Shown here piece by piece: positions 1 to 8,563 of a stretch of DNA of 64,000 nt (the first letter of the stretch is position 1; each line of letters opens with the position of its first letter). A program made the position numbers and the translations under genes. The DNA comes from Luteitalea sp. TBR-22. GTDB lineage: Bacteria > Acidobacteriota > Vicinamibacteria > Vicinamibacterales > Vicinamibacteraceae. The stretch lies in the NCBI RefSeq assembly GCF_016865485.1, contig NZ_AP024452.1, forward strand, positions 1,138,501-1,202,500, in the 5' to 3' direction. Under the pieces are notes generated by a model. The model was not told where the DNA came from. It ran no database searches and saw only the letters and a program-made list of their open reading frames with translations.

Positions 1-1
1 G

Positions 2-667
2 CTGTTCCCGGCGGGCGCGCGGGTCCTCGAGATCAACTGCGGCACCGGCGAGGATGCCGTCCACCTCGGACGGCGCGGCGTCCGCGTCGTCGCCACCGAC
101 GCCTCGCCCGCGATGGTGACGGTGGCCAGGCGGAAGGTCGAGGACGCGGGACTGGAGTCGGTCGTCGAGGTGGCGCTACGGCCCATCGAGGCCATCGGCG
201 ACGACCTCGGCGCCTTCGACGGCGTGTTGTCCAACTTCGGCGGCCTCAACTGCGTCGGCGACCTTGCGGCGGTGGCGACCCGGCTGGCCGGCGTGCTGCG
301 CCCGGGAGGTCGGGCGCTCCTGTGCGTGATGGGGCCGCGTGTGCCCTGGGAGTTCGCGTGGTTCGCGATCCGGGGCGACCTGGCGCGCGCCCGCCGGCGT
401 CGCCGCGGTGGCGTGACGTGGCGAGGCATGACCATCCACTACTACGCCGCGGCAGACGTGCGCGCCGCCTTTGCGCCGGGCTTCCGCGTGACGCGCACCT
501 GGGCGCTGGGCGCCGTGATGCCGCCGCCCTTCGCCGAGGCGTGGGCGGTGACGCACCCGCGGCTGTCGGCAGGACTGGCGCGCCTGGAGCGTCGTCTCGA
601 GACGGCCTGGCCGCTGCCCTCGCTCGCCGATCACGTGGTCGTCGAGCTCGAACGGAGGCCCGCGTGA
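2..667 (+). CDS. class I SAM-dependent methyltransferase (5' end missing)
   Basis: The reading frame is open from the first bases of the window, so the gene begins outside it. A Rossmann motif I (VLEINCGTGEDA) is seen near residue 10 of the visible part, followed by an acidic motif II region (VVATDASPAM), then a DGVLSNFGGLNC stretch and an LRPGGRALL motif typical of class I methyltransferases. The C-terminal part is Arg-rich with no membrane segment. The substrate cannot be told. The stop codon overlaps the next start (GTGA), so the two are translationally coupled. The neighbourhood of a second methyltransferase and a B12 radical SAM enzyme suggests a tailoring role in a small-molecule or glycan pathway; that is inference. 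Confidence 0.85.
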   Translation: MFPAGARVLEINCGTGEDAVHLGRRGVRVVATDASPAMVTVARRKVEDAGLESVVEVALRPIEAIGDDLGAFDGVLSNFGGLNCVGDLAAVATRLAGVLRPGGRALLCVMGPRVPWEFAWFAIRGDLARARRRRRGGVTWRGMTIHYYAAADVRAAFAPGFRVTRTWALGAVMPPPFAEAWAVTHPRLSAGLARLERRLETAWPLPSLADHVVVELERRPA

Positions 668-1356
668 ACGCCTGGCGCCGGCTCGCCGTGCGCGCGGCGC
701 TGCCCGTCCGCCGCCATTTCCTTCGTAAGCGGCTCGGCCGGTTGGTGTGCGAGGAGGTCGAAGGCATCAGCCTGGTCGTGCTGCCGACGGTCTTCAACGC
801 GGCGGTGTTCGGCAGCAGCGACGTGCTGGTGCGGGCGTTGCGCGCCCACGCCCGCGTCAGCGGCGGTCCTCGCGGGCGCCTGCTCGACATGGGCACGGGC
901 ACCGGGATCGGTGCCGTCGCCGCGGCGCAACTCGGGTACGAGGTGGTCGCCGTGGACGTGAACCCCGACGCCGTGCGATGTGCGCGAATCAACGCGCTGC
1001 AGCACCGCGTGGAGGACCGGGTGCGTGCCGTCGAAGGCGACCTGTTCGCGCCGCTCGACGGGGAGCGGTTCGACGTGGTGCTCTTCAATCCGCCCTTCTT
1101 CGACGGAGCGCCGCGCTCGACCCTCGATCGCGCGTGGCGGAGCGTCGACGTGCCCGAACGGTTCGGCGCCGGATTGCCGGGCGCCCTGGCCCCGGGCGGG
1201 GTGGGCCTCGTCATCGTCTCGAGCCATGGCGGCCGCGAGCGGACCGAAGGCGCGTTGCGGCAGGCGGGCCTGCACGTCGACGCGTTTCTGGTGGAGGATC
1301 TCGGCTACGAGGTCGTCACCGTGCTCGCGGCGCGAGCCGAGGGGAGCGCCGCATGA
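664..1356 (+). CDS. class I methyltransferase with NPPF motif (HemK/N6-methylase type fold)
   Basis: The start is the GTG that overlaps the upstream stop (GTGA), giving 230 residues. The domain order is an N-terminal basic helix, LLDMGTGTGIGAVAAA (SAM-binding motif I), VVAVDVNPDAVRCARIN (motif II), DLFAPL, and then FDVVLFNPPFF. The NPPF tetrapeptide is typical of methylases acting on planar nitrogens (HemK, TrmN6, DNA N6 methylases), although it also occurs in small-molecule enzymes. The C-terminal half carries the usual ALAPGGVGLVI strand. The gene ends in ATGA with the radical SAM gene, so three genes in a row are coupled by 4-bp overlaps. A glutamine, nucleobase or natural product could be the substrate; the sequence does not decide. 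Confidence 0.82.
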   Translation: MNAWRRLAVRAALPVRRHFLRKRLGRLVCEEVEGISLVVLPTVFNAAVFGSSDVLVRALRAHARVSGGPRGRLLDMGTGTGIGAVAAAQLGYEVVAVDVNPDAVRCARINALQHRVEDRVRAVEGDLFAPLDGERFDVVLFNPPFFDGAPRSTLDRAWRSVDVPERFGAGLPGALAPGGVGLVIVSSHGGRERTEGALRQAGLHVDAFLVEDLGYEVVTVLAARAEGSAA

Positions 1357-2888
1357 GCAGGCCACGCGTGCTCCTGGTCAACCCCCGGATGTGCTCCCGC
1401 CGGAGCATGCGCCTGCCGTTGTCGTTGCTGTCGCTCGCCGCCGTGCTCGACGGGCGGTACGAGTACGAGATCCTCGACGGCAACCGCATCGGCGATCTCG
1501 ACGCGGCCATCGCGGCCGCGCTGCAGCGGTCGCCGCGTGCCGTGGCCGCCGTCAGCGTGATGCCCGGGCCGCAGGTGGCGCCGGCGATCGCCGCGAGCGT
1601 GGCCATCCGCGCCCGGCGGCCCGACGTGCCGATCGTCTGGGGCGGGTACTTCCCGAGCCTCTACGCCGACGCTGCCATCAACGCGCCGTACGTGGATCAC
1701 GTGGTGCGTGGCGCCGGCGAGGACACGCTCCTCGACCTGCTGGCGGTGTTGCCCGAGGCCGGCGGCGGCACGCCGTCGCCAGCCGTGGCGTCCGGCCTGG
1801 CCGGCATCGCGGGGCTCACGTGGAAGGGCGACGGCCGCGTGGTGCACAACGCGGCGCGCGCCTTCGTCGACCCCGATGCGCGCCCTCCGCTCCCGTACCA
1901 CCGGCTCGAGGGCGTCCGCGAGTACCTGCGGCCCACGTACATGGGGGCGAGGACGGCGGTGCACCAGGCCGCCATCGGCTGTCGTTACCGCTGCAGTTTC
2001 TGCGGCGTCGTGTCGGTCTACAACGGGTTGACGCGGCTCGGCGGCGCGGCGCGGCTCGAGTCGGCCCTCGACACCCTTCGCGACGGCCTCGGCGCCGACG
2101 CGGTGCAGTTCTACGACAACAACTTCTTCGACAGCGAGGACGCCTCGATTGCGCTGCTCGAGGTGCTGGCGCGCGCCCGCCTGCCCTGGTGGTGCTACGC
2201 GCGGGCCGACACCATGGCGAAGTTCTCGGCGGCCACCTGGGGGCTGGTGCAGCGCAGCGGCCTCCGCATGGCCTACATCGGCGCCGAGGCGGGGAGCGAC
2301 GCCGTCCTCCGGTCGATGAAGAAGGGCACGCGGGTCGAGCACACGCTGGAGGTTGCGGCGCGCTGCCGCGAGGCCGGCGTGGTGCCCGAGTTCTCGTTCG
2401 TGCTCGGCGGCCCCGACGACCCGGAAGCCGAGATCGAGCGCACCTTCACCTTCATCAGGCAGGTCAAGGCGCTCCATCCGCGCTGCGAGGTGATCCTCTA
2501 CTTCTACAGTCCGACGCCGCAGCGCGACCGCGCCTGGGCCGATCGTGACGTCGCGCTGCTCCCCAGCCTGGCCAGCTACGGACCCGACGGCCCGCCGCTG
2601 CCGACGACGCCCGAGGAGTGGACGCAACCCGAGTGGATCCGCTACGTGTGCCACCAGGACGCGCCGTGGCTCACGCCCCGGATGCGGCGACGCGTCAGGG
2701 ACTTCGCGCAGGTCCTGGGGTGCCGGTTCCCGACCGTGCAGGACCACCGCACGCCGGCCTGGGGCCGCGCGGTGCTCGCGGCGTTGGCGTCGTGGCGCTA
2801 CGCGGGTCGGATCTACGGCCGCCCGGTCGAGCTCGAGCTGGCGCGCCGGCTCATTCCCCTGAAGCGGCCGGAGGTCGAGGGCCTGTGA
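1353..2888 (+). CDS. B12-binding domain radical SAM protein
   Basis: The protein has 511 residues and starts at the ATG overlapping the preceding stop. Residues 1-150 look like a cobalamin-binding Rossmann domain (start LLVNPRM, then a GGYFPSLYAD segment). The radical SAM cluster motif CxxxCxxC is complete at Cys210, Cys214 and Cys217 (GCRYRCSFCG), followed by the FYDNNFF and GAEAGSD strands of the partial TIM barrel. This arrangement is that of class B radical SAM enzymes, which methylate unactivated carbon or rearrange substrates using a 4Fe-4S cluster, SAM and often cobalamin. It closes a coupled three-gene set with two methyltransferases. Its last 38 bp overlap, tail to tail, the end of the opposite-strand gene. 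The product is unknown. Confidence 0.9.
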   Translation: MSRPRVLLVNPRMCSRRSMRLPLSLLSLAAVLDGRYEYEILDGNRIGDLDAAIAAALQRSPRAVAAVSVMPGPQVAPAIAASVAIRARRPDVPIVWGGYFPSLYADAAINAPYVDHVVRGAGEDTLLDLLAVLPEAGGGTPSPAVASGLAGIAGLTWKGDGRVVHNAARAFVDPDARPPLPYHRLEGVREYLRPTYMGARTAVHQAAIGCRYRCSFCGVVSVYNGLTRLGGAARLESALDTLRDGLGADAVQFYDNNFFDSEDASIALLEVLARARLPWWCYARADTMAKFSAATWGLVQRSGLRMAYIGAEAGSDAVLRSMKKGTRVEHTLEVAARCREAGVVPEFSFVLGGPDDPEAEIERTFTFIRQVKALHPRCEVILYFYSPTPQRDRAWADRDVALLPSLASYGPDGPPLPTTPEEWTQPEWIRYVCHQDAPWLTPRMRRRVRDFAQVLGCRFPTVQDHRTPAWGRAVLAALASWRYAGRIYGRPVELELARRLIPLKRPEVEGL

Positions 2889-4050
2889 GCCGGTCGAGCG
2901 CGCTGCGCACGTGCGTGCCCACCGCGCCGACAGCCGTCGCCTCGGCGCCGGACCCGAGGGCCACGCGGCCCGCCACCGCCTCGCGCAGGCGCCGCACCAC
3001 GTGACGCGTCCCGGCCAGGCGCCACTCGCCGACGGCGGTTCGCCAACGCAAGGCGTCGCCTTCCATGACCCCGGGACGGGAGCGGATGGCGCGCTGCAGG
3101 CGAGCCGGCGGCGCCACGTCTGCCAACGCCACGAGTAACGACGGCGAGACGAGTCCGGGCACGTCGCGCTCGGCCAGGGTGGCGACCGCCCATGCCTCGA
3201 CCGGCAGGTGCGCGCGCAGCGACGCGCGCGTCGAGTCGTCGGCGCCGAGGTGGCGCAGGTCGAGCAGCTGCGACACGCGCAGGCCCCGGCTGACCATCGC
3301 GGCCGCGCCGTGGAGCACGAGATGCAGCGCCAGCGCACCGGCCGACGGGGCGCGCAGCGAGAGGCCGTCCACCCGCGACGGCTGCAGGCCCTGGCGGTAC
3401 GCGGTCGTCACGTCCCGCGCCACACCGAAGACGACCTCGCTGATGCGCGTGTGGACCTCGACGGGGCGAGGGTGATCCGGATGATCGCCGGCGGCGTCGG
3501 CGGGTCCGGCCCCGGCGGGCATGTACATGGCGTGCCGATCGACGTCGATGCACGCGTACCCGAGGCTGCGGAGCAGCGCGTCCCATCGCGCGGCGTCGTC
3601 GGGATCGACGAGCAGGTCGATGTCGGCCGAGGGGCGCCGCTCGGGATGGGCGTCCGCCGCGAGCCGCAGCCACGTGCCCTTGAGCGGCGACCACGACAGG
3701 TCCTCCGCGGCGGCCGCGTGCGCGATGGCGCCGAGGTCGGACCGCAGGCGCGTGCTGCGCTGCGCGATGCGCGTGGCCTCGAGCTCGAGCGCGTCGAGCG
3801 TCGCGGCGGTCCACACGCCGGTGGCCTGGCCGAGCAGGGGCTGCAGGTGGCCGGCGACGCCCTGGCAGCGCACGGCGAACAGCAGGTCGTCCTCGGTGGC
3901 GCGCGACTCGGCCAGGGCCGTCGCGACCGGCGCGATGGTCGCGTGCAGCACCGCGCGTCCGAGCGCACGAGACAACGCGCGGAAGGCGGGTCGGGCCATG
4001 CGGCGCTCGAGGGCCGCGCGCGCCCGCCAGTCGAAGTGCATGCGGCGCAT
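2851..4050 (-). CDS. nucleotidyltransferase family protein (PF14907-like)
   Basis: About 399 residues from the ATG at 4050; a second ATG nine bases further in (4041) is equally possible. The recognisable core is SPLKGTWLRL followed by RRPSADIDLLVD, the Asp-x-Asp metal-binding pair of the nucleotidyltransferase fold seen in the uncharacterised NTP_transf_5 family. After it come LRSLGY and VEVHTRI, also usual for the family. Members often lie in capsule, lantibiotic or exopolysaccharide loci, and the transferred group is not known. It is the last gene of a minus-strand operon behind a glycosyltransferase and two FkbM-type genes (gap of 28 bp upstream). Its 3' end overlaps the convergent radical SAM gene by 38 bp, which must produce complementary transcript ends. 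Confidence 0.75.
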   Translation of the reverse strand: MRRMHFDWRARAALERRMARPAFRALSRALGRAVLHATIAPVATALAESRATEDDLLFAVRCQGVAGHLQPLLGQATGVWTAATLDALELEATRIAQRSTRLRSDLGAIAHAAAAEDLSWSPLKGTWLRLAADAHPERRPSADIDLLVDPDDAARWDALLRSLGYACIDVDRHAMYMPAGAGPADAAGDHPDHPRPVEVHTRISEVVFGVARDVTTAYRQGLQPSRVDGLSLRAPSAGALALHLVLHGAAAMVSRGLRVSQLLDLRHLGADDSTRASLRAHLPVEAWAVATLAERDVPGLVSPSLLVALADVAPPARLQRAIRSRPGVMEGDALRWRTAVGEWRLAGTRHVVRRLREAVAGRVALGSGAEATAVGAVGTHVRSALDRLTGPRPPAASGE

Positions 4051-4078
4051 TCTCGCACGCACGGCGTGAGGCCGCCCC

Positions 4079-4957
4079 TCAGCGCCGCGCGAGCCGACTG
4101 CGCCACCATGCGCGCCATCGCTCCCGACGGCCGGGGCGCGCCCAGTCCACCAGCCACGCGTCTGTCTGGCGCCGATCCCATCCCGCCTGACGATCGAGCA
4201 CCGTGGCCGCGGTGCTGCCGTAGCCGGCCTGCGCGAGCACGGCCGCGGCTGCGACAGCCCGGGGCAGTTGGCCCGCCTCGCCGGCCAGCAGGCTGCCATG
4301 CGCGTACGTGGCGACGCCCTCGATCGACCACCGCGCGGGCTGCCCGCCGGCCACGGCAGGATCGACCCGCCGGGGATGGTCCCACGGGAACCGGCAATCG
4401 ACGAGCCCGTAGCCGCGCGAGGCGAGCCACGCGTCGACATCGGCGTACACCGGCTGGTCGTGATAGACGGGGCGCAGCGCGACGGCTGTCCGCACGACCG
4501 TGATGCGGCCGGTGCGAAGCAGGCCGTCGGCGCCCCGCAGCGCGTCGAGCTCGCCGCCCTCGAGCGACAGCGACAGCAGCAGCACGTCGCGCACGCCTGC
4601 CTGCTCGGCCCACGCGTCGAGCGTGGTGGCCTGCACGTCGATGGCCTCGACGACCCGCCGTGCGTCGAGCCAGGCGGCGTGGTCGGCCATGTGGCCGTAG
4701 ATCTCGTCGCAGGCGTCGAGGTCGAGCGACAGTCGCGTGCCCAGTGCCGGATCCTGGGTGCGCTTCCACGGCACCGTCCCGACGTGCGAGGCCAGGAGCG
4801 TCGCGCCCCGGGCGTCGCCGTGGTTGGACGGATGGCACACGTGCCAGGCGAGCAGGTCCGCGAGCGCGGGCAGCGGCGGTATCGTGCGCGCCGCGCCGCC
4901 GTGCACGCACGTCCACGGCCCGCTCGCCGCCAGGAGGTCCCGCGCCGCGCGGCTCAT
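4079..4957 (-). CDS. FkbM-like methyltransferase paralogue, probably inactive
   Basis: 292 residues; the ATG overlaps the stop of the upstream FkbM gene (ATGA). It aligns along its length with that neighbour: shared ALDTWARQAGV-type and LDALRGADGLL segments and a common C-terminal VDWARPG-like region. But the SAM-binding residues are altered. The neighbour's VVDGGARGG is CVHGGAART here, its EVHAFEPDP is AWHVCHPSN, and the family signature LLKLDTQGTE is LLSLSLEGGE. Loss of the acidic ribose ligand and of the Lys-Asp pair makes catalysis unlikely. The frame is intact and codon use matches the neighbours, so it is not a decaying pseudogene. It may be a partner or regulatory subunit of the active paralogue. 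Confidence 0.72.
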   Translation of the reverse strand: MSRAARDLLAASGPWTCVHGGAARTIPPLPALADLLAWHVCHPSNHGDARGATLLASHVGTVPWKRTQDPALGTRLSLDLDACDEIYGHMADHAAWLDARRVVEAIDVQATTLDAWAEQAGVRDVLLLSLSLEGGELDALRGADGLLRTGRITVVRTAVALRPVYHDQPVYADVDAWLASRGYGLVDCRFPWDHPRRVDPAVAGGQPARWSIEGVATYAHGSLLAGEAGQLPRAVAAAAVLAQAGYGSTAATVLDRQAGWDRRQTDAWLVDWARPGRRERWRAWWRSRLARR

Positions 4958-5871
4958 GCCGACCGGCGCCGCAGCCAGCGCAGGGCTCGACGTGGCAGCG
5001 CGGCATGGCGTCGCGCGCTCGCCGTCCACGCCGCCAGCGCGAAATCCACGTCGCGACGCGACAGGCCCGCATGACGGGCCAGCCAGGTCGCGGCCGTCCG
5101 CGGTTGACCGAGGTGCGCCAGGACCCGTGCGCCGGCAGCAGCCAGGTCGACGCGATCGGACGCGTCCCAGCATTCGGGACGCCATGCGAAGACGGCGTCG
5201 CCCACGGCCGTCCACCGCGGCGGCTCGGCATAGCGCGCGCCCAGGTGGTGTCCCATGCGCCGGTGGGGATGGAAATGGCAGTCCACGAGGCTGAAGCCGG
5301 TGTCGCGCATGAAGCGGTGCACCTCGGGAAACAGCGCCTGCCCGCGATACACCGGCAGGAAGCTCACCTCGCAGTACACGACGGCCACGTCCCCTGACCC
5401 GAGCAGCCCGTGCGCGCCGCGGAGGATGTCGAGTTCGGTTCCCTGCGTGTCGAGCTTGAGCAGGTGAACGCGTCGGACGCCGGCCTGCCGCGCCCACGTG
5501 TCGAGTGCGATCGTCTCGACCTCGCACGTGGCCACCGTCTCGATGGCGCGTGCCCAGGCGGGGTAGTCGAGCATGCGGCCGAAGTGCCGAGCGTATGCCT
5601 CGAGGTCCGGCGCCAGCAGGGAACTCATGCTCGGGTGTCGCGCCAGGTGCAGCGTGCGCCGGCCGTCCGCCGCGTCGAGGGCCCACGGCCAGGCACGCAG
5701 CGTCATGTCGTCGCGGGTCGACACCAGCGCGGCGCAGGCGACCGGGTCGGGCTCGAACGCGTGCACCTCGAGGTGAGCCTGCACGCCGGGCAGCAGGTGC
5801 CATCCGCCGCGCGCGCCGCCGTCGACGACCACCAGGCGCGGACGTTCCGTCACGACGGCCGCGCCAGTCAC
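4954..5871 (-). CDS. FkbM family methyltransferase
   Basis: 305 residues starting at the GTG that overlaps the glycosyltransferase stop (GTGA); upstream in-frame codons would run deep into that gene. Motifs: VVVDGGARGGW (SAM motif I), HAFEPDP (acidic motif binding the ribose), and LLKLDTQGTELDILRGA, the hallmark of FkbM methyltransferases. FkbM enzymes usually O-methylate sugars or polyketides, and in bacteria they are common in O-antigen and exopolysaccharide clusters. The gene sits in the middle of a coupled operon (glycosyltransferase, this gene, its degenerate paralogue, nucleotidyltransferase). A sugar O-methylation step is therefore the best inference. Confidence 0.85.
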   Translation of the reverse strand: MTGAAVVTERPRLVVVDGGARGGWHLLPGVQAHLEVHAFEPDPVACAALVSTRDDMTLRAWPWALDAADGRRTLHLARHPSMSSLLAPDLEAYARHFGRMLDYPAWARAIETVATCEVETIALDTWARQAGVRRVHLLKLDTQGTELDILRGAHGLLGSGDVAVVYCEVSFLPVYRGQALFPEVHRFMRDTGFSLVDCHFHPHRRMGHHLGARYAEPPRWTAVGDAVFAWRPECWDASDRVDLAAAGARVLAHLGQPRTAATWLARHAGLSRRDVDFALAAWTASARRHAALPRRALRWLRRRSA

Positions 5872-7055
5872 GCCGAGCCTGCCTGCGAGTGCAGTGACCG
5901 CGCGAAGGCGACGAGCCGATCGGCGCGGGAGAACGTCGTGTGATCGCGCCAGGCGCGCCGCAGGGCGCGGCGGGCCACGGCCTGGCGTTCGTCGGGGCGC
6001 GGCAGGTACCAGGCGCACGCCCTGGCGAACCCCGCGTCGTCATCGGCCTGCACCAGTTCGTCGTCGGCGAAGAACCTGGCGGTCACCGGCGTGCGGTGCG
6101 TCACCTGGAATGCGCCGCAGGCGGCCGCAGCGAAGACGCGGTAGGTGATCTCGAGCGGTTGGTCGCGCAGGAACGGGACCAGGGGCGCCAGGGCGATCCG
6201 GCTCGCGGAGAAGAGCGCCGGGAGGTCGGCGGGCGCAACGCGTGGCGACCCGAAGCGCCAGCCGCTGCCGACCCAGAGCCCGGGGGAAGCCGAGAGCACC
6301 GGCCGCAGGACGTCGTAGGCGACGGCCAGGCGGTCGGCGGTGAGCGTCGAGGCCATGAACCAGGCGTGCGCACGCGCCACCGGCCGGGGGCCATCGCTGA
6401 ACGGATCGCAGGCCTGCGGCAAGGCGAGGTAGCGGAAGCCGGCCGCCGACAGGGGCGCGGCGTACCGCTGGAAGTACTCCGGCTCGTACAGCGAAAGGAA
6501 GGCGTCGGCCGTGCGGCCTGCCAGCGCGAGCCGCGTGCGCGCCTCGTCGTCGGCATCCATGCGCGCCGCGTGCGGGAAACCTGCCGGCGCCATGTGCACG
6601 AGCAGGCGGAGTCCGCGGCGCGTCGCCAGGTCGTCGCGCGCGCCTGCGTCGAGCCGCGCATGCACGGACGCGCGGTCCGGCGCCACCAGCAAGGTGGGGC
6701 AGACGGCGCGCCACTGGCTCTCCCAGTCGGGGGCGTCCTCGCTGACCACGGCGGTGGGGACGCCCATGTGCCTGAGGGCCGTGCCGAGGGTGTCGAACCA
6801 GATCAGGCCACTGATGGTGGGCGGCCGCACCAGGAACGCCCGGAGCCCCGTGCCTGCGTGGCGGTCGCGCGCGTCGGCGATGGCTGCAGCCCGTAGTGCG
6901 TCCGCCTCGGCGATCAGCCCGGCATCAGGCGGCTCGGCGGGCAGCGCAGGTCGTCGCTGCCCGGCGCGCCAGGCGGCGCGCACCGACAGCCACCGTGGGA
7001 TCTGTCGGGCACGAGCCATCCACCGCGCGGGCGTCACGAGCGATACGCCCCGCAT
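5868..7055 (-). CDS. glycosyltransferase, CgeB-like (Glyco_trans_1_2)
   Basis: 395 residues from the ATG at 7055. The middle has an FLSLYEPEYFQRY segment, and the C-terminal half carries LWVGSGWRFGSPRV, LPALFSASRIALAPLVPF and the FAAAACGAFQVT strand. These match GT-B fold glycosyltransferases of the CgeB/PF13524 type, in which the C-terminal Rossmann domain binds the sugar nucleotide. No membrane segment or signal peptide is evident, so a cytoplasmic enzyme is likely. It is the first gene of the four-gene minus-strand operon. A possible -10 box (TATACT on the minus strand) lies near 7080-7092, about 27 bases before the start, but no good ribosome binding site is seen. Acceptor unknown. Confidence 0.8.
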   Translation of the reverse strand: MRGVSLVTPARWMARARQIPRWLSVRAAWRAGQRRPALPAEPPDAGLIAEADALRAAAIADARDRHAGTGLRAFLVRPPTISGLIWFDTLGTALRHMGVPTAVVSEDAPDWESQWRAVCPTLLVAPDRASVHARLDAGARDDLATRRGLRLLVHMAPAGFPHAARMDADDEARTRLALAGRTADAFLSLYEPEYFQRYAAPLSAAGFRYLALPQACDPFSDGPRPVARAHAWFMASTLTADRLAVAYDVLRPVLSASPGLWVGSGWRFGSPRVAPADLPALFSASRIALAPLVPFLRDQPLEITYRVFAAAACGAFQVTHRTPVTARFFADDELVQADDDAGFARACAWYLPRPDERQAVARRALRRAWRDHTTFSRADRLVAFARSLHSQAGSA

Positions 7056-7101
7056 GCGGACGGTGAGGGAGGCGGCACGTTGCCGAGTATAGCCACGGGA
7101 C

Positions 7102-7995
7102 TCATCGTGGCCGTCGGAACGGTGCCTTCGGCCCGTACCTCGGCGCGCGCACGCCAGCGGCCCACAACAGGCGGATGACCCGGAACGCCTGCGGCGCGAA
7201 CGGCGCGAGCAGGGCCACCATGCGCTCGTCGGTGGCGCGTGGCTCGTTGGCCAGCGCCCAGGCCACGGTGCTGGGCAGGTGGAAGTCCCCGACGGGAACC
7301 GGCTCCGGTCGGCCCAGGCGCACCCCCAGCGCCATCGCCGACGTCCACGGCCCGACGCCCGGCACCGACTGCAGCAGCGCGTCCGCATCAGCGGTGGGCA
7401 GGTCCGCCGCGCGTTGCAGCGTCCGCGCGACGCGCGCGACGGCCACCAGCGTGCGCGCCTGCTGCCAGCCGATGCCGAGATCGGCGATCGTCTCCGGCCC
7501 CACCGCGCGAAGCTTGCGGGCCGTCGGTGGCAGCCGCAAGGGCATCGGTCCGGGAGCGACATCGCCCAGGCGATCGCAGAGCCGCCGCCACATGCCCGTC
7601 GCCTCTTCCCACGTCACCCGCTGCTGGAGGACGAATGTGACGAGCGCCTCGAACACGTCGCGCGTGTCGGCGAGGCGGAGCCCGCGATGCTGCTCGAGCA
7701 GTCGGTCGACCGCCGGATGCGCGGGCAGGCGCCAGGCCGGCTCGGCGAGCCCCACCCAGCGCGGGACGTCGCCGAGCGCCGTGGCGGCACCGGGTCCCCA
7801 CGCCTCGGCCTGCAGCGACTCGCCAATCGCCAGGCGCACCGCCGCGGGCCCGTCTGGCGTGTGCGTCGCCTTCCAGAGGCCGTCCGGCTCGCGTCGCAAC
7901 GTCGGGTCGTGAGGGCCCGTGCGCAGCAGCGCGGTGGTGGTGAAGAAGTCGTAGGCCGGAGGCAGGGGCCACTCGGCGCGTGCGTCCGGCGTCAT
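7102..7995 (-). CDS. alkA: DNA-3-methyladenine glycosylase 2 family protein (AlkA type)
   Basis: 297 residues. The HhH-GPD core is clear: the helix-hairpin-helix is [18 protein letters not shown], followed at about residue 240 by [10 protein letters not shown], whose Asp is the catalytic residue of this superfamily. Upstream segments [19 protein letters not shown] and [10 protein letters not shown] are typical of AlkA-like enzymes, which remove alkylated purines such as 3-methyladenine. The N-terminal AlkA_N-like domain ([14 protein letters not shown]) is present, as in DUF-type AlkA homologues of high-GC soil bacteria. There is no Ada-like domain. It stands alone between the glycan operon and the YhbY gene, with a heptamer repeat immediately before its start codon. 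Confidence 0.87.
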   Translation of the reverse strand: MTPDARAEWPLPPAYDFFTTTALLRTGPHDPTLRREPDGLWKATHTPDGPAAVRLAIGESLQAEAWGPGAATALGDVPRWVGLAEPAWRLPAHPAVDRLLEQHRGLRLADTRDVFEALVTFVLQQRVTWEEATGMWRRLCDRLGDVAPGPMPLRLPPTARKLRAVGPETIADLGIGWQQARTLVAVARVARTLQRAADLPTADADALLQSVPGVGPWTSAMALGVRLGRPEPVPVGDFHLPSTVAWALANEPRATDERMVALLAPFAPQAFRVIRLLWAAGVRAPRYGPKAPFRRPR

Positions 7996-8001
7996 GAGGG
8001 C

Positions 8002-8044
8002 GCGGATCGGGGATCGGGGAAGGCGGATCGGGGACCGCGGGATC
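8002..8044. repeat. heptamer tandem array, GSGGATC family
   Basis: Six consecutive copies can be read: GCGGATC, GGGGATC, GGGGAAG, GCGGATC, GGGGACC and GCGGGATC (last copy one base longer). They fill most of the 55-bp spacer between the alkA start (7995) and the YhbY stop (8051). The same unit in reverse complement (GATCCCC/GATCCGC) recurs at 33345-33407 and 57172-57199. Confidence 0.85.
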
Positions 8045-8050
8045 GCTGCG

Positions 8051-8368
8051 TCACTCCTCGGGCCTGGGCAGCCAGAGCACGAGGACGCGCCCGACCTTCT
8101 GCACGAGCGCCGCGCCGGTCCGCTCGCAGATCGCCGTGCTCACCGCCGCGCGCTCCTCGCGCTCGCCCTCGCCGACCTTCACCTTGATCAGCTCGTGGGT
8201 CTCGAGGGCGCGGACGATGTCGGCGACGACGCCGTCGGTGAGGCCGGCGTGGCCGATACGCACGACCGGCTCGAGGGCATGGGCGCGCGCCTTCAGCGCG
8301 GCGCGCGCACGAGCGTCGAGCGCCGGGGCGCGGCGGGTGGGCGCGGGGTGGTCGGCAGCATCACTCAT
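8051..8368 (-). CDS. yhbY: YhbY/CRM-domain RNA-binding protein
   Basis: 105 residues. The pattern [20 protein letters not shown], then [19 protein letters not shown] and [11 protein letters not shown], is the complete CRM (CRS1/YhbY) fold, a small RNA-binding domain associated with the pre-50S ribosomal particle. In YhbY the GxxG loop contacts RNA, and here it corresponds to IGHAG. The short N-terminal extension (about 20 residues, Ala/Arg-rich) is the only addition over the usual 97-residue length. It is a single gene read on the minus strand and diverges from the carbonic anhydrase gene. Confidence 0.9.
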   Translation of the reverse strand: MSDAADHPAPTRRAPALDARARAALKARAHALEPVVRIGHAGLTDGVVADIVRALETHELIKVKVGEGEREERAAVSTAICERTGAALVQKVGRVLVLWLPRPEE

Positions 8369-8563
8369 CGCAGCATCCTACGACAGGGGAATGGCGTGAT
8401 GCGGCGATGCCGGCACTGCAGCACGACGCCGAAGGGCGAAGGGTCACGGCCGCACCACGTGAGCGACGGCAGCGCCACGCGCGCTGTCGGACGACGCCTA
8501 CAGCCGTTTGGCCCACGTGGCGCCGCGCGCCATAATCGCGGCGGTCGTCCGTTGGAGGTGCGC

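Noticed and set aside
4079-4957. Degenerate FkbM gene as a pseudogene
   Set aside because: The frame is intact, it overlaps its neighbour translationally and has normal codon use, so it is listed as a gene with lost catalytic residues.
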